From Arcobacter ellisii (GTDB lineage Bacteria; Campylobacterota; Campylobacteria; Campylobacterales; Arcobacteraceae), in the NCBI RefSeq assembly GCF_003544915.1, contig NZ_CP032097.1, forward strand, positions 2,170,001-2,234,000: 64,000 nt of DNA, read 5' to 3'. Positions 30,247-39,556 of the stretch are shown here, piece after piece (the stretch's first letter is position 1; the number at the start of each line of letters is the position of its first letter). Under the pieces are notes generated by a model. The model made no database searches, had not been told where the DNA came from, and was given only the letters and a program-made list of their open reading frames with translations. A program made the position numbers and the translations under genes.

Positions 30247-30624
30247 TTAATTTAAGTGATTATAAGTTGCTGTAAAGAAATAACTATTTTCATCAACAAA
30301 AAACTTTATATCAACATTTACAATACCTTGATATTTATTTGTTTTACACTCTTCAAATGCTGTTTCTTTAAGATAATTAAAAAACTCTCCATAAGCATCA
30401 TTAAACTTTTTTAATTGAAGTTTTCCATCACTATCTCTATAAAATCTTCCTGTTGTTGAATACACTGATTGAAAATCTACAACTTGTAATGTTTTTTCAT
30501 CTTTTCCAAAAAGTTTCAATTTTTGAGTTGGTGTATATGAACCAAAGTTTAATACTTCACAACTTGCAAATAATTGCGAAGATAAAATTGTAGATATTAA
30601 TGTTCCTAAGATTATTTTTTTCAT
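30247..30624 (-). CDS. Small secreted protein of unknown function
   Basis: 125 residues with a clear Sec signal (MKKIILGTLISTILSSQLFA) and a mature part with two cysteines (SCEVLNFG and FEECKTNKY) that could form a disulfide in the periplasm. The C-terminus is Tyr- and Phe-rich (ENSYFFTATYNHLN). Family not recognised. Its promoter carries a TATAAT at 30658-30653 (minus) and operator site 2 ten bases further upstream, and it diverges from the WYL regulator gene. Confidence 0.65.
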   Translation of the reverse strand: MKKIILGTLISTILSSQLFASCEVLNFGSYTPTQKLKLFGKDEKTLQVVDFQSVYSTTGRFYRDSDGKLQLKKFNDAYGEFFNYLKETAFEECKTNKYQGIVNVDIKFFVDENSYFFTATYNHLN

Positions 30625-30668
30625 TTTGTTTTCCTTGTTTTAAATTAAAGGAATTATAAAAACTCTAA

Positions 30669-30686
30669 ACGAAGATATAAATTCGT
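30669..30686. promoter_or_regulatory. 18-bp palindromic operator (site 2)
   Basis: ACGAAGATATAAATTCGT between the divergent secreted-protein gene (minus) and the WYL regulator gene (plus). It ends ten bases from the minus-strand -10 hexamer, the same geometry as site 1. Its place beside the regulator gene suggests autoregulation. Confidence 0.7.
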
Positions 30687-30771
30687 TTTATTAAAAAAAA
30701 TATTATTAATTTAATTATTCTTTTATTTTAAAAAGGTATATTTTCTTATTTATTTAAAATGGAATAATTTA

Positions 30772-31695
30772 ATGAAACATGATTATGATAAAACTGTTAC
30801 AAGATTAATTACAATTCTTTCAAAATTTTCTCAAAATGAGATTGTAAATCCAAAAGAATTAGCCCAAGAGTTTAATGTTAGTGTTAGAACTATTCAAAAA
30901 GATTTAAAAGATAAACTTATGCCAAACTTTCCAATTTATATGTATAAAAAAGGTGAATATAGATTAAGTGAAGGTGCTTCTATCACTAAATCCCATTTAA
31001 CAAATGATGAAATGATAATTTTATCTTTAGCTCTTTCAAAATTTAAAGATGTAAGTGATTTTGATATAACAACAGACAATCTTTTAAAAAAACTTTTAAA
31101 ACCTAACTTAAACAATCCATACTTTATGAAATATGATGATATTGAAGATTTAGATATTGATTCAAAAATAGTTCAAACAATAGAAGATGCAATAGAGTAT
31201 TCAAATATTATTGAAGTAAATACAAAAAATAGTTCTAAAATAGTTGAAGCCTATAAGATGACAAACTATGGAGGAATATGGTACTTATTTGCACGAGATA
31301 CAAAAGATAATAAAATCAAAACATTTATGATTTCAAAAATAAAATCTGTTAATTTAACTTCAAAAAAATATAATTTTCCTAAACATGCAATTGAACAAAT
31401 GCTTGACAAAGCACATTCGCCATATTATCAAGATGGAAATACTTATGATGTAAAAGTAAAAGTTTATAGTGAAATTGCCCATTTCTTTGAACAAAAAGAG
31501 TTTCTACAATCTCAAGAAATAGAAAAAAAACTAGAAGATGGAAGTTTAATAATCAATTTTGAAATAAGTCATGATGAAGATATAGATAATATTATCAAAG
31601 CTTGGTTACCACATATAGAGATAATAGAACCACTAAGATTTAGAGAGAAATTAAAAAATGAATTAAAAGAATATTTAGAAAAAATTCAATTCTAA
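30772..31695 (+). CDS. WYL-domain transcriptional regulator
   Basis: 307 residues. The N-terminal winged helix (about 1-75; LAQEFNVSVRTIQKDLKD) is of the DeoR/HTH_11 type. A WYL domain follows (about 130-205; NYGGIWYLFARDTKDNKIKTFMISKIKSV), and a C-terminal extension resembles the WCX region. WYL proteins sense ligands, often nucleic acids or nucleotides, and commonly control phage-defence loci. Its gene sits between operators at 30669 and 31704 and directly upstream of the CRISPR-Cas operon, so it very likely controls that operon, the envelope cassette and the 57-aa/Card1 unit. Whether it represses or activates is not visible. Confidence 0.88.
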   Translation: MKHDYDKTVTRLITILSKFSQNEIVNPKELAQEFNVSVRTIQKDLKDKLMPNFPIYMYKKGEYRLSEGASITKSHLTNDEMIILSLALSKFKDVSDFDITTDNLLKKLLKPNLNNPYFMKYDDIEDLDIDSKIVQTIEDAIEYSNIIEVNTKNSSKIVEAYKMTNYGGIWYLFARDTKDNKIKTFMISKIKSVNLTSKKYNFPKHAIEQMLDKAHSPYYQDGNTYDVKVKVYSEIAHFFEQKEFLQSQEIEKKLEDGSLIINFEISHDEDIDNIIKAWLPHIEIIEPLRFREKLKNELKEYLEKIQF

Positions 31696-31703
31696 TTATT
31701 AAA

Positions 31704-31721
31704 ACGAATTTACATTTTCGT
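31704..31721. promoter_or_regulatory. 18-bp palindromic operator (site 3), cas operon
   Basis: ACGAATTTACATTTTCGT, nine bases after the WYL gene stop and eight bases before a -10-like TATATT (31730-31735). The NrN-CorA gene begins at 31765 with AAGAGG before its ATG. This is the only promoter-like region for the cas operon. Confidence 0.72.
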
Positions 31722-31764
31722 AAACAAATTATATTATTAAAATTTAAAAACATAAGAGGTTTAA

Positions 31765-34104
31765 ATGAACAAAAGAGTTTTTTTACTTGGTGGTAAAGAT
31801 TTAGAAATGTTAGAAATCAAAAAAATTCTTTCAGAAAAAAATGAAACATATGAAAATAAAGATTTATCATGGGGTGCAAAATTAAGTGATTACAGAAATG
31901 AACTTGAAAAATATAATACTGATGATATAACAATTTATGGCATTGAGTTAGAAGAAGATATTAAAGCTCCTAAAAATTATATTGAAATAGACCATCATGG
32001 TAAAAATGAAGATAATCCCTCTTCATTGGAACAGGTTGCAAAAATATTAAATATTGAATTGTCTAAAGAACAAAAATTAATAGCTGCAAATGACAGTAGA
32101 TATATAAATGGTATGCAAAACCTTTGTGCTACAAAAGAACAAATAGATGAAATTAGGAAAAGAGATAAAGAAGCTCAAAATATAACTTTTGAAGATGAAA
32201 AGTTAGCTAAAGAGTCTTTTGAAACAGCTTGTAATAATAATTCGAATTTAATTTGTTCAAAAACTTCAAAATTTACAGTAGTAAGTGATTTAGCTTATTA
32301 TAAATTTGATAATTATGTTATTTACAATAATGAAAAAATTTTATTTTACGGATATAAAAAATCTAATATTTTAGAGTTCTTGCTATCTCAAAATATAGAT
32401 GAATCAAATTACTATTATGGTGGAGGAGATTTTGGTTTTGTAGGAATTAAAGATAGGATTTTAAGTGAAGATAAAATCAATAATTTATTAGAAGAATTTA
32501 AAAAATTTGATAAAAAAGAAGAGCTTTATAGTTATCATACTTTTATGTTTCCCTTTACATTTAAAGACCATTTTAAAAAAACGAAAAATTGGGAATATAA
32601 ACCTTTTGAAATTTTAGAACAAAAAGATTTTAATGAATATGTGTATTTTTATAAACATATTCAAGATGCAATTTATAATAAAAATAATAAGAATAGTGAA
32701 AAATGGATTTCAAAATATTATAAATATAAATTTCAAAAAGGTAAATATTCAATAAATTGTAAAAAAGGAGTTTTTGAACTTGAACTTGATGGTTTAAGTT
32801 TAAGAATTTTTAATACAGATGTTGGAATTTTATCTTTTAATCTTAAAAATACTAAATATTCTGATAAAAATTCTATATTAGCAATAAATGATTTTGGAAG
32901 AAGAATATATCCTCAATTTTTAGGAGAAAAATTTACTGGTAATACTAAAAATGCCATATTATCAAATTGTATAACATTAGAATTAGATGATAAAATCATA
33001 AATGAAGATTTTACTAAATTTAATACTATAGATAGTTTTAAAGAACTAAAAAAATTGAATTTGCTACCATCTTTTATATTAGAATTGATTGAAGATAATT
33101 TTTCAAAAGATGAAGAAAATCTTACAACAATTCGTCCAATTATTGATGATAGGATGTTTATAATTTCTTTATATATGAATGATGCATTAATAACAAAACT
33201 TCAAAACTATAAAGAGTGTTCAAATCAATATGAATATGAAACAAATGATTCCTGGTACAAATATATTTTTATAGATGGTGATGAAAAAACTTGCCAAAGT
33301 AAACACATGACAAAAAAACTAATCTCTGAATCAACTTATGATAGATGGATTGAATGGGGTACACTTTTTGGAATTAGTAGATATTCATTTGTTTCAATTA
33401 CAGGAAGTTGGTTTGGTAAAAATAGACTTTTGCCTCATATTCAAACAATGTATTTTCAGATATTTACTTTACTTTTAGCATATAGAGCAACTATTATTAA
33501 GTTTTCAGATGATATTCAAAATGTTACAAATGAAACAACTCAAAACTTAGAAAAACTATCAAAAGATACAGAAGAAATTTATGAAAAATATTTGAGTTTT
33601 TTAAATAAGTTATATTTTAAGGAAATAACTGCACAAGACCAAGGAATAGAGCTTTATAATCAAGCAATGAAAGTTATGGATATTGAAAAATATATGAGTG
33701 ATTTAGACCATGAAATAACACAATTACACACTTATGTCGATATGAGAAAAGAAAAAGAGAGAAATGACAAACTAGAATTTATAAGTAAAATAGGAGCTAT
33801 TTTACTTCCTCCATCACTTTTAGCAGGGCTATTTGGGATGAATGTTTTAATTTTAGATGAAACTTTTTGGAATCAATCAGTATCACTTTTACTTATTGTT
33901 TTAAGTGGAATAATAGGATTCCTATTTACATTTAAAAAAATGAAAATGCTAAAAATCATAATACCCACTATATTAATGTTTATAATTTTACTAACTATAT
34001 TTGGAATATATTCAGATAAAAAAGACTTAGAAAAACCACAAGAAATAGAAATAAAAAATCAACCAATAGAAGTAATTTTATCTAAAGAAAAAGGAGAAAA
34101 ATGA
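31765..34104 (+). CDS. NrN(DHH phosphodiesterase)-CorA fusion, type III CRISPR effector
   Basis: 779 residues. The N-terminal 245 resemble a DHH/DHHA1 phosphoesterase: DHHG at 76-79, AANDSRY as the following motif and YYGGGDFGF near residue 220 as a DHHA1-like glycine block. The first DHH-family metal motif (HxDxD) is absent, replaced by GGKDLEM. The rest is a CorA-like protein: a long soluble region, coiled coil, then LAGLFGMNV (GMN at 691-693) and two membrane segments (about 680-700 and 707-727) plus a third hydrophobic stretch near 735-755. In Bacteroides fragilis Cmr, a separate CorA is activated by SAM-AMP and NrN degrades SAM-AMP. Here both are one polypeptide. First gene of the cas operon; overlaps cmr1. 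Confidence 0.85.
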   Translation: MNKRVFLLGGKDLEMLEIKKILSEKNETYENKDLSWGAKLSDYRNELEKYNTDDITIYGIELEEDIKAPKNYIEIDHHGKNEDNPSSLEQVAKILNIELSKEQKLIAANDSRYINGMQNLCATKEQIDEIRKRDKEAQNITFEDEKLAKESFETACNNNSNLICSKTSKFTVVSDLAYYKFDNYVIYNNEKILFYGYKKSNILEFLLSQNIDESNYYYGGGDFGFVGIKDRILSEDKINNLLEEFKKFDKKEELYSYHTFMFPFTFKDHFKKTKNWEYKPFEILEQKDFNEYVYFYKHIQDAIYNKNNKNSEKWISKYYKYKFQKGKYSINCKKGVFELELDGLSLRIFNTDVGILSFNLKNTKYSDKNSILAINDFGRRIYPQFLGEKFTGNTKNAILSNCITLELDDKIINEDFTKFNTIDSFKELKKLNLLPSFILELIEDNFSKDEENLTTIRPIIDDRMFIISLYMNDALITKLQNYKECSNQYEYETNDSWYKYIFIDGDEKTCQSKHMTKKLISESTYDRWIEWGTLFGISRYSFVSITGSWFGKNRLLPHIQTMYFQIFTLLLAYRATIIKFSDDIQNVTNETTQNLEKLSKDTEEIYEKYLSFLNKLYFKEITAQDQGIELYNQAMKVMDIEKYMSDLDHEITQLHTYVDMRKEKERNDKLEFISKIGAILLPPSLLAGLFGMNVLILDETFWNQSVSLLLIVLSGIIGFLFTFKKMKMLKIIIPTILMFIILLTIFGIYSDKKDLEKPQEIEIKNQPIEVILSKEKGEK

Positions 34105-35234
34105 GTAATTTTAAAGTTAAGTTTACACTCAAACAACACACCCCAATCATTCACTTTCAAAGTGATCAAATGGGTGCAACATTAAGAGCAACGGAGTTAA
34201 AACCTAAATTTGATAGGTTTTTATTGGAAAATGTAAAAGATTTACCTTTTAGAAAAAACGCAAATGGAGAAAAATCACTTGATTACAAAATAAAAATTAT
34301 TGCACATGATAATATTATTGAAACTATTGAAAAAATAAATCCAAAAAATGATAAAGAAATACCTGACCCTTTATTTTTTGGGAATATGGGAGATAATATT
34401 GTTAGAAAAAAATTTGCACAAGCAAAAGAATTAGAAATTGAATTTTTCAGTTTTTCTTCTGAAATAAAAAAAGCAATAGAAGAAAAATTTGAAGCATTTC
34501 TTGCAAATACAAATTTTGGAACAAGACAAAATAAAGGATATGGATGTTTTTATTTAGATAACCCATTTGATAAAACTTTAATTCCTTATGAAGTTTATAG
34601 TTTCAATAGTAACAACTGGAAACAAGATATAAAACTCTTATATTCATTTTTAAGACAAGGAATAAATTATCCAAAAGGTAGAGATTTACCATCAAGATTT
34701 TATTCTAAACCAGCAATTTTCACATATGCACTTACAAAAAATTGGATATGGGATAAAAAAGCAATAAAACAACACTTTTTCCCAAATGATTTAAAAGATC
34801 AACAAAAAAAATATGATCTAAATTCTCCTGTAAATGCAAATGGTCAAAATACTTTTTTACTTCGTGACTTATTTGGTCTTTCAAGTGAACAATCGTGGAT
34901 GAATTATCGAGCAAGTATTAAAAAAGAGCATGAAAAAGAGCAAAAACAAGAAGAGATTGAAAGATTCAAATCACCTTTAACTTTTAAAATTATCAATAAT
35001 ACAGTTTACTTTTGGGCAGATAAAAGTGTGGAAAAAATTCTTGATAAAACTTTTAAAATAAGTGCAAGAGGAACTCCACTAAATCTAAAAACACCAAAAA
35101 TTTTTTGTTTTGATGAATTCTTTGAATATGTTAAATCAATTGATTTATCAAAACATATTGATAGCAAATTTCACAAAGAACCAGAATTTAACTCACTTAA
35201 ACGAATTTTAGACAGTATAAAGGCTTCAAAATGA
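34101..35234 (+). CDS. cmr1: Cmr1-like RAMP protein (Cas7 group)
   Basis: 377 residues. The start FKVKFTLKQHTPIIHFQSDQ and ATLRATELKPKFDRFLL is typical of the Cmr1-like subunit of Bacteroidota/Campylobacterota type III-B systems; FGTRQNKGYGCFYL is the glycine-rich RAMP loop. It caps the crRNA 3' end of the Cmr complex and helps recognise target RNA. ATGA overlap with the NrN-CorA gene and four-base overlap with cas10 show tight coupling. Subunit naming rests on order and motifs. Confidence 0.82.
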   Translation: MSNFKVKFTLKQHTPIIHFQSDQMGATLRATELKPKFDRFLLENVKDLPFRKNANGEKSLDYKIKIIAHDNIIETIEKINPKNDKEIPDPLFFGNMGDNIVRKKFAQAKELEIEFFSFSSEIKKAIEEKFEAFLANTNFGTRQNKGYGCFYLDNPFDKTLIPYEVYSFNSNNWKQDIKLLYSFLRQGINYPKGRDLPSRFYSKPAIFTYALTKNWIWDKKAIKQHFFPNDLKDQQKKYDLNSPVNANGQNTFLLRDLFGLSSEQSWMNYRASIKKEHEKEQKQEEIERFKSPLTFKIINNTVYFWADKSVEKILDKTFKISARGTPLNLKTPKIFCFDEFFEYVKSIDLSKHIDSKFHKEPEFNSLKRILDSIKASK

Positions 35235-36571
35235 AATATATCGCGCTTACAATTGGACCAATTTATAAAACCTTAAAAAATAGCAAAAAAACCAGAGAAC
35301 TCTGGGGTGGTAGTTATATTTTTAGTTATATTATGAAAAAAATAATTGAAAAATTTAAAGATAGAGAATTTGTTACACCATATGTTGATGAGAATGTATT
35401 TAAAAGTGGTAAAGAAGTTGGTTTATTTCATGATAGATTTATTTTTAGAGCAAATACAAATGATACTAAGCAGAGTGTGCAAAAGATTATTGATAAAGTT
35501 TTACAAGAACTTTCAAATAATACATCACTTAGTTTTGAATTTTTAAAAGCTTATTTTCAAATCAATCATTTGGAAATAGAATTAAATGATGATACAAATC
35601 CTATTTTAGAAATTAGCCCATATCTTGATAGTTTAGAACAATTTTATAGAATTAACCACTACAAAGAAAATGAACTTTCAAAAATGCTAAAAAACAATAA
35701 TAGTTTTCTTATAAAAGATGCTTTTGATGTAAAAAGAAAAGATTTTCCTTCTCTACCTGAAATTGCATTACAAGATTTTAGTGATTTATGGGAAAAAGAT
35801 GATGCTAAAGCCTTTGAAGACAAAAGACTAAAACCTTACCACAAATATATTGCTATAATTCATGCAGATGGTGATAATATGAGTGAAATTATCAAAGATA
35901 CTTCAAAATTGCAAGACACTTCAAAAAAACTCTTTGATTTTTGTATAAAATCTCATGAACTAATTAAAACATTTGGTGGGTACACAATATTTGCAGGAGG
36001 AGATGATTTACTATTTTTCGCTCCTATTGTGAGTAAAAATAAAACTATTTTTGAACTTCTTGATGAAATATCAAATGAATTTGATGATAAGTTTAAACCA
36101 AAAGCAACTCTTTCATTCGGTGTGAGTATCACTTATTACAAATATCCCCTTTATGAAGCCTTAGAAAATAGTAGAAATTTATTATTTTCAAAAGCTAAAC
36201 AATTACCTAAAAACAATATTGCTTATGAAATAATCAAACATAGTGGACAAACATTTGGTGGAATTTTATACAAAGGTTCAAATAGCTATAAAAAATTTTT
36301 ATCATTTGTAAGTATTGAAAAATCATTGAATGATAATTTTTTACATTCATTACATCATAAAATAAATTTACATAAAAAAACTCTCGAAACAATCATAACA
36401 GATAATAATAAACTTGAAAATTTCTTCAAAAACTATTTCAATGAGGCTGAACACAATGAATACAAAGATTTTTTTGTAAAACTAATTGATTATATGATGA
36501 GTGAACAAAATATAGATAATATCTATGCAACACTTAGATTTATCAAATTCATAAAAGGGGATAAAGAGTGA
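35231..36571 (+). CDS. cmr2: Cas10/Cmr2 polymerase without HD nuclease domain
   Basis: 446 residues, short for Cas10. There is no N-terminal HD nuclease; the protein begins directly with the first palm-like domain. The second palm has the metal-binding HADGDNM (211-217) and the cyclase GGDD at 256-259 (FAGGDDLLFF). It should therefore make a nucleotide second messenger on target-RNA binding but not cut ssDNA by HD. Whether it makes cyclic oligoadenylate or SAM-AMP cannot be decided from sequence by eye; the CorA neighbour argues for SAM-AMP and the Card1-like gene at 44484 for cOA. Confidence 0.92.
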   Translation: MKYIALTIGPIYKTLKNSKKTRELWGGSYIFSYIMKKIIEKFKDREFVTPYVDENVFKSGKEVGLFHDRFIFRANTNDTKQSVQKIIDKVLQELSNNTSLSFEFLKAYFQINHLEIELNDDTNPILEISPYLDSLEQFYRINHYKENELSKMLKNNNSFLIKDAFDVKRKDFPSLPEIALQDFSDLWEKDDAKAFEDKRLKPYHKYIAIIHADGDNMSEIIKDTSKLQDTSKKLFDFCIKSHELIKTFGGYTIFAGGDDLLFFAPIVSKNKTIFELLDEISNEFDDKFKPKATLSFGVSITYYKYPLYEALENSRNLLFSKAKQLPKNNIAYEIIKHSGQTFGGILYKGSNSYKKFLSFVSIEKSLNDNFLHSLHHKINLHKKTLETIITDNNKLENFFKNYFNEAEHNEYKDFFVKLIDYMMSEQNIDNIYATLRFIKFIKGDKE

Positions 36572-37548
36572 AATATAAAATAACACTAAAACCATTACAA
36601 CCATTTTTATTTGGTGGAGATAACACCTATGGAAAAATTGGGGATAAGGAAAATGGTACATATATAACTAAATCAAGGTTATTCCCTCAACAATCAGCTA
36701 TTTTAGGAATGCTTAAAAAAGAAATTATGACTCAACAAGGTTTATTAACAAAAAAAATCAAAGGAGAATGGGTTGATAAAAATAAAACAACAACAGCCCA
36801 TGAATTTGTTGGATTAGAAAAATTTAATATTTTCCAAAATACTCCTCAAAATTTTGGAAAAATAAAAAAAATTAGTCCAATTTTTATTGAACAAAATAAT
36901 CAAATTATCATAAAAAAAGCAAATATAAAGAGTTTTCCAATAGAAAAAAATGATAATAATTTTTTTCTTAAAAATTTTACATCGAAATTTGATATTTTTG
37001 ATAATTTTGAAACATTAGATGGAAATAAAAATTATAAAACAACTGACATTTTCAAAGAGATAAATCAAACCCTTAATCAAAAAAATGCTAGTGAAAATTC
37101 ACTATATAAAAAAACCTCTTACATGCTTGAAAAAGGTTTTAGTTTTGTATTCTTTTTAGAATGTGATTGTGAAATAAAAGGGTCTATTATAACACTTGGA
37201 GCAGATAAAAGTAGTTTTATCATGGAAGTAGAATCATCAACACAAAATTTAGATATTAAAACTTCTCATTTAATTCTTTTAAGCGATAGTTATATTTCAC
37301 TACCTTTAGAAGAGCATTGTGATTTTGCAATAACTTCAGAAATAAGTTATCAAAATTTAACAAATATAAAAGGTATTCAAAAAAATAAAAAAACAAATAA
37401 AAATAGTTTTTCAAAAAGTAAAAAAGTTTATCTTTATGAAAAAGGTTCGGTAATAATTGGTGCAAAACAATCATTAATTGACAATATAAACAATCCAAAT
37501 TTACAACAAATTGGCTACAACACATATACATTAGGAGAAAATAAATAA
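36568..37548 (+). CDS. cmr3: Cmr3 (Cas5 group)
   Basis: 326 residues. The N-terminus ITLKPLQPFLFGGDNTYG and the SRLFPQQSAILGMLKKEI block are the Cmr3/Cas5 RAMP pattern; YEKGSVIIG and YNTYTLGENK lie near the end. It binds the crRNA 5' handle and contacts Cas10. The start overlaps cas10 by four bases and the stop shares a base with cmr4. Confidence 0.88.
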   Translation: MKYKITLKPLQPFLFGGDNTYGKIGDKENGTYITKSRLFPQQSAILGMLKKEIMTQQGLLTKKIKGEWVDKNKTTTAHEFVGLEKFNIFQNTPQNFGKIKKISPIFIEQNNQIIIKKANIKSFPIEKNDNNFFLKNFTSKFDIFDNFETLDGNKNYKTTDIFKEINQTLNQKNASENSLYKKTSYMLEKGFSFVFFLECDCEIKGSIITLGADKSSFIMEVESSTQNLDIKTSHLILLSDSYISLPLEEHCDFAITSEISYQNLTNIKGIQKNKKTNKNSFSKSKKVYLYEKGSVIIGAKQSLIDNINNPNLQQIGYNTYTLGENK

Positions 37549-38372
37549 TGCAAACTAATCTTTATAAAATCACAACACTAACAAATTTACATGTAGGAAG
37601 TGGCGATGCAAATTTTGACATCATTGATAATCAAGTTCAAAGAGACTCTATTACAAAATTACCTAATATTAACTCTTCAAGTTTAAAAGGTGCTTTTAGA
37701 GAACATTTCACTCAATTTGATGCAAATGGAATGATTAATTATATATTTGGTCCAGAATCAACATGTGATGATAATCATCAAACTGGTGCATATAGTTTTT
37801 TTGAAGCAAAATTACTTACAAGACCTGTAAGAAGTAATGTTAAATATTTCTTTAATGCTACAAGTCCATCAATAATAAGTGAATTTTTACAAAATTGTAC
37901 ACTGTTTAAAATTGAACTTGATAGTGAACTAAAAAATACTCTTCAAAAATTAAGTGAATTAAAACCAAATAAACCACTTATTTTTGAAGATATAAAAGAT
38001 GTTATTTTAGAAGATTTAGAAGCACAATTCCAACAATTTGATATTTCAAAACTTAAAAACTTTTTAGGTAAAGATTTGGCACTTTTTAGTGATGAAGATT
38101 TAAAAAATTTAGCTCTTCCTGTATTAGCCAGAAATAAACTAGACAATGGAGAAAGTAAGAATTTATGGTATGAAGAAATTGTTCCAAAAGAAACACAATT
38201 TTACTTTTTTATTATAAAACCTGATAACTTAGATGCACAAGACAAAATTCAAAAAATAGATGGTTTTGAAAGAAGATTTGACAATGAAGAAATTATTCAA
38301 ATTGGTGCAAATAAATCTATTGGTTATGGTTTTTGTAAAGTAACACAAATAAAAAATGGAGATGTAAAATGA
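37548..38372 (+). CDS. cmr4: Cmr4 (Cas7 backbone, target-RNA cleaving subunit)
   Basis: 274 residues. LTNLHVGSGDANFDIIDNQVQRD and LPNINSSSLKGAFREHF are diagnostic for Cmr4. The Asp in VGSGDANFD and nearby residues form the RNase site that cuts target RNA at six-base intervals. GANKSIGYGFCKV is the C-terminal RAMP loop. It forms the helical backbone of the Cmr complex along the crRNA. Confidence 0.9.
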   Translation: MQTNLYKITTLTNLHVGSGDANFDIIDNQVQRDSITKLPNINSSSLKGAFREHFTQFDANGMINYIFGPESTCDDNHQTGAYSFFEAKLLTRPVRSNVKYFFNATSPSIISEFLQNCTLFKIELDSELKNTLQKLSELKPNKPLIFEDIKDVILEDLEAQFQQFDISKLKNFLGKDLALFSDEDLKNLALPVLARNKLDNGESKNLWYEEIVPKETQFYFFIIKPDNLDAQDKIQKIDGFERRFDNEEIIQIGANKSIGYGFCKVTQIKNGDVK

Positions 38373-38725
38373 GTAAAAAAAGAATAGAAAGTTATATCCC
38401 AAAAGCAATAGAACTTCTAACAAAAGAATTTCCAGAAGGGAAAATTGCATCTTCATACAATGGTTATATTTCAAGTTTTGGAGCAAGTATTATACAAAGT
38501 GGTCTCAAACCAACACTTGCAGTTTTTGAAAATACAAATGCTTCAACAAAAGAAGATAAAAGTTATTTAACTAAACTTATTTTAAAACTTCTACCAAATA
38601 CTCAAGGAAATTCTCTTTTAAAATTTGTTTTAGCCAATAAACAAAAAGAAGAATCATTAAAAGAAGAGATTTTGGATATTGCCGTAGCTTTAAAGTTAAG
38701 TATTCGTACTTTTAAACTTGTTTAG
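38369..38725 (+). CDS. cmr5: Cmr5 (Cas11 small subunit)
   Basis: 118 residues, all-helical, the normal size of Cmr5. Visible blocks are SYIPKAIELLTKEFPEGKIAS, YNGYISSFGASIIQSGLKPTLAVF and a C-terminal helix. It lines the minor filament that touches the target RNA. Overlaps cmr4 by four bases. Confidence 0.88.
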   Translation: MSKKRIESYIPKAIELLTKEFPEGKIASSYNGYISSFGASIIQSGLKPTLAVFENTNASTKEDKSYLTKLILKLLPNTQGNSLLKFVLANKQKEESLKEEILDIAVALKLSIRTFKLV

Positions 38726-38734
38726 GAGATTGTT

Positions 38735-39544
38735 ATGAGTTTCGCAAATGCTTTTGCAAATATGAACAAATCAAAAAAAGAGATATTTGATAATAATAAA
38801 TCAAGTCAACAACCAACTCCATCAGTAAAAAAAGAAAAAGAGCAAAAAGAGTTTAAACCAAAAGCAAATATTGGATGGTTATTTTATAAAGATTATTTTA
38901 AAGATTTGAATTATTCTAAACTAGATGATTCTAAAAATGAAGATATAATCAATAAAAAAGTAAATAATATCATAAATCAAAAATTCACAATGCAAAAATC
39001 TAAAGATTTAGGTAATACTAAATTTGAACTCTCAATTATTTACCCTGGATTATTAATTGGAAGTGGAAATACTCATGAACTTCCAGATATTAAAGGTCAA
39101 GCTATTTTAGGATTTCATTTTGATTATACAAGTGGTCTTCCAGAAATTACAGGAAGTAGTATAAAAGGTATTTTAAGAAGTGCATTTAATAATGAAAAAT
39201 ATATCAAAGAAATTTTAGATAAAGATGATACTTTAAATATAAAAAAGTTAGAAAGTGAAATATTTGATAATAATGATATATTTTTTGATGCAATTATTAT
39301 AAAATCAGGGAAAAACAACAAAATTTTAGAAGATGATTTTATAACTCCACATAAGGAAGCTACTAAAAATCCTATTCCTTTAAGATTTATAAAAGTTCTT
39401 CCAGAAGTTACTTTTGAATTCCAATTTTTACTACAAGATGGAATAATCAAAAAAGAACAAAAGTTAAACCTCTTCAAACAAATAATCCTAGACTTTGGGC
39501 TAGGTGCAAAAACAAATGTAGGATATGGAAAATTCCAAGAATAA
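38735..39544 (+). CDS. cmr6: Cmr6 (Cas7 group)
   Basis: 269 residues. A lysine-rich N-terminal extension of about 85 residues precedes the RAMP core: LSIIYPGLLIGSGNTHE, FDYTSGLPEITGSSIKGILRSAF and a C-terminal LGAKTNVGYGKF glycine loop. Sits in the usual cmr5-cmr6 order. GGAG-type site ahead of the ATG; nine bases after cmr5. Confidence 0.88.
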   Translation: MSFANAFANMNKSKKEIFDNNKSSQQPTPSVKKEKEQKEFKPKANIGWLFYKDYFKDLNYSKLDDSKNEDIINKKVNNIINQKFTMQKSKDLGNTKFELSIIYPGLLIGSGNTHELPDIKGQAILGFHFDYTSGLPEITGSSIKGILRSAFNNEKYIKEILDKDDTLNIKKLESEIFDNNDIFFDAIIIKSGKNNKILEDDFITPHKEATKNPIPLRFIKVLPEVTFEFQFLLQDGIIKKEQKLNLFKQIILDFGLGAKTNVGYGKFQE

Positions 39545-39556
39545 AGGATAACATAG

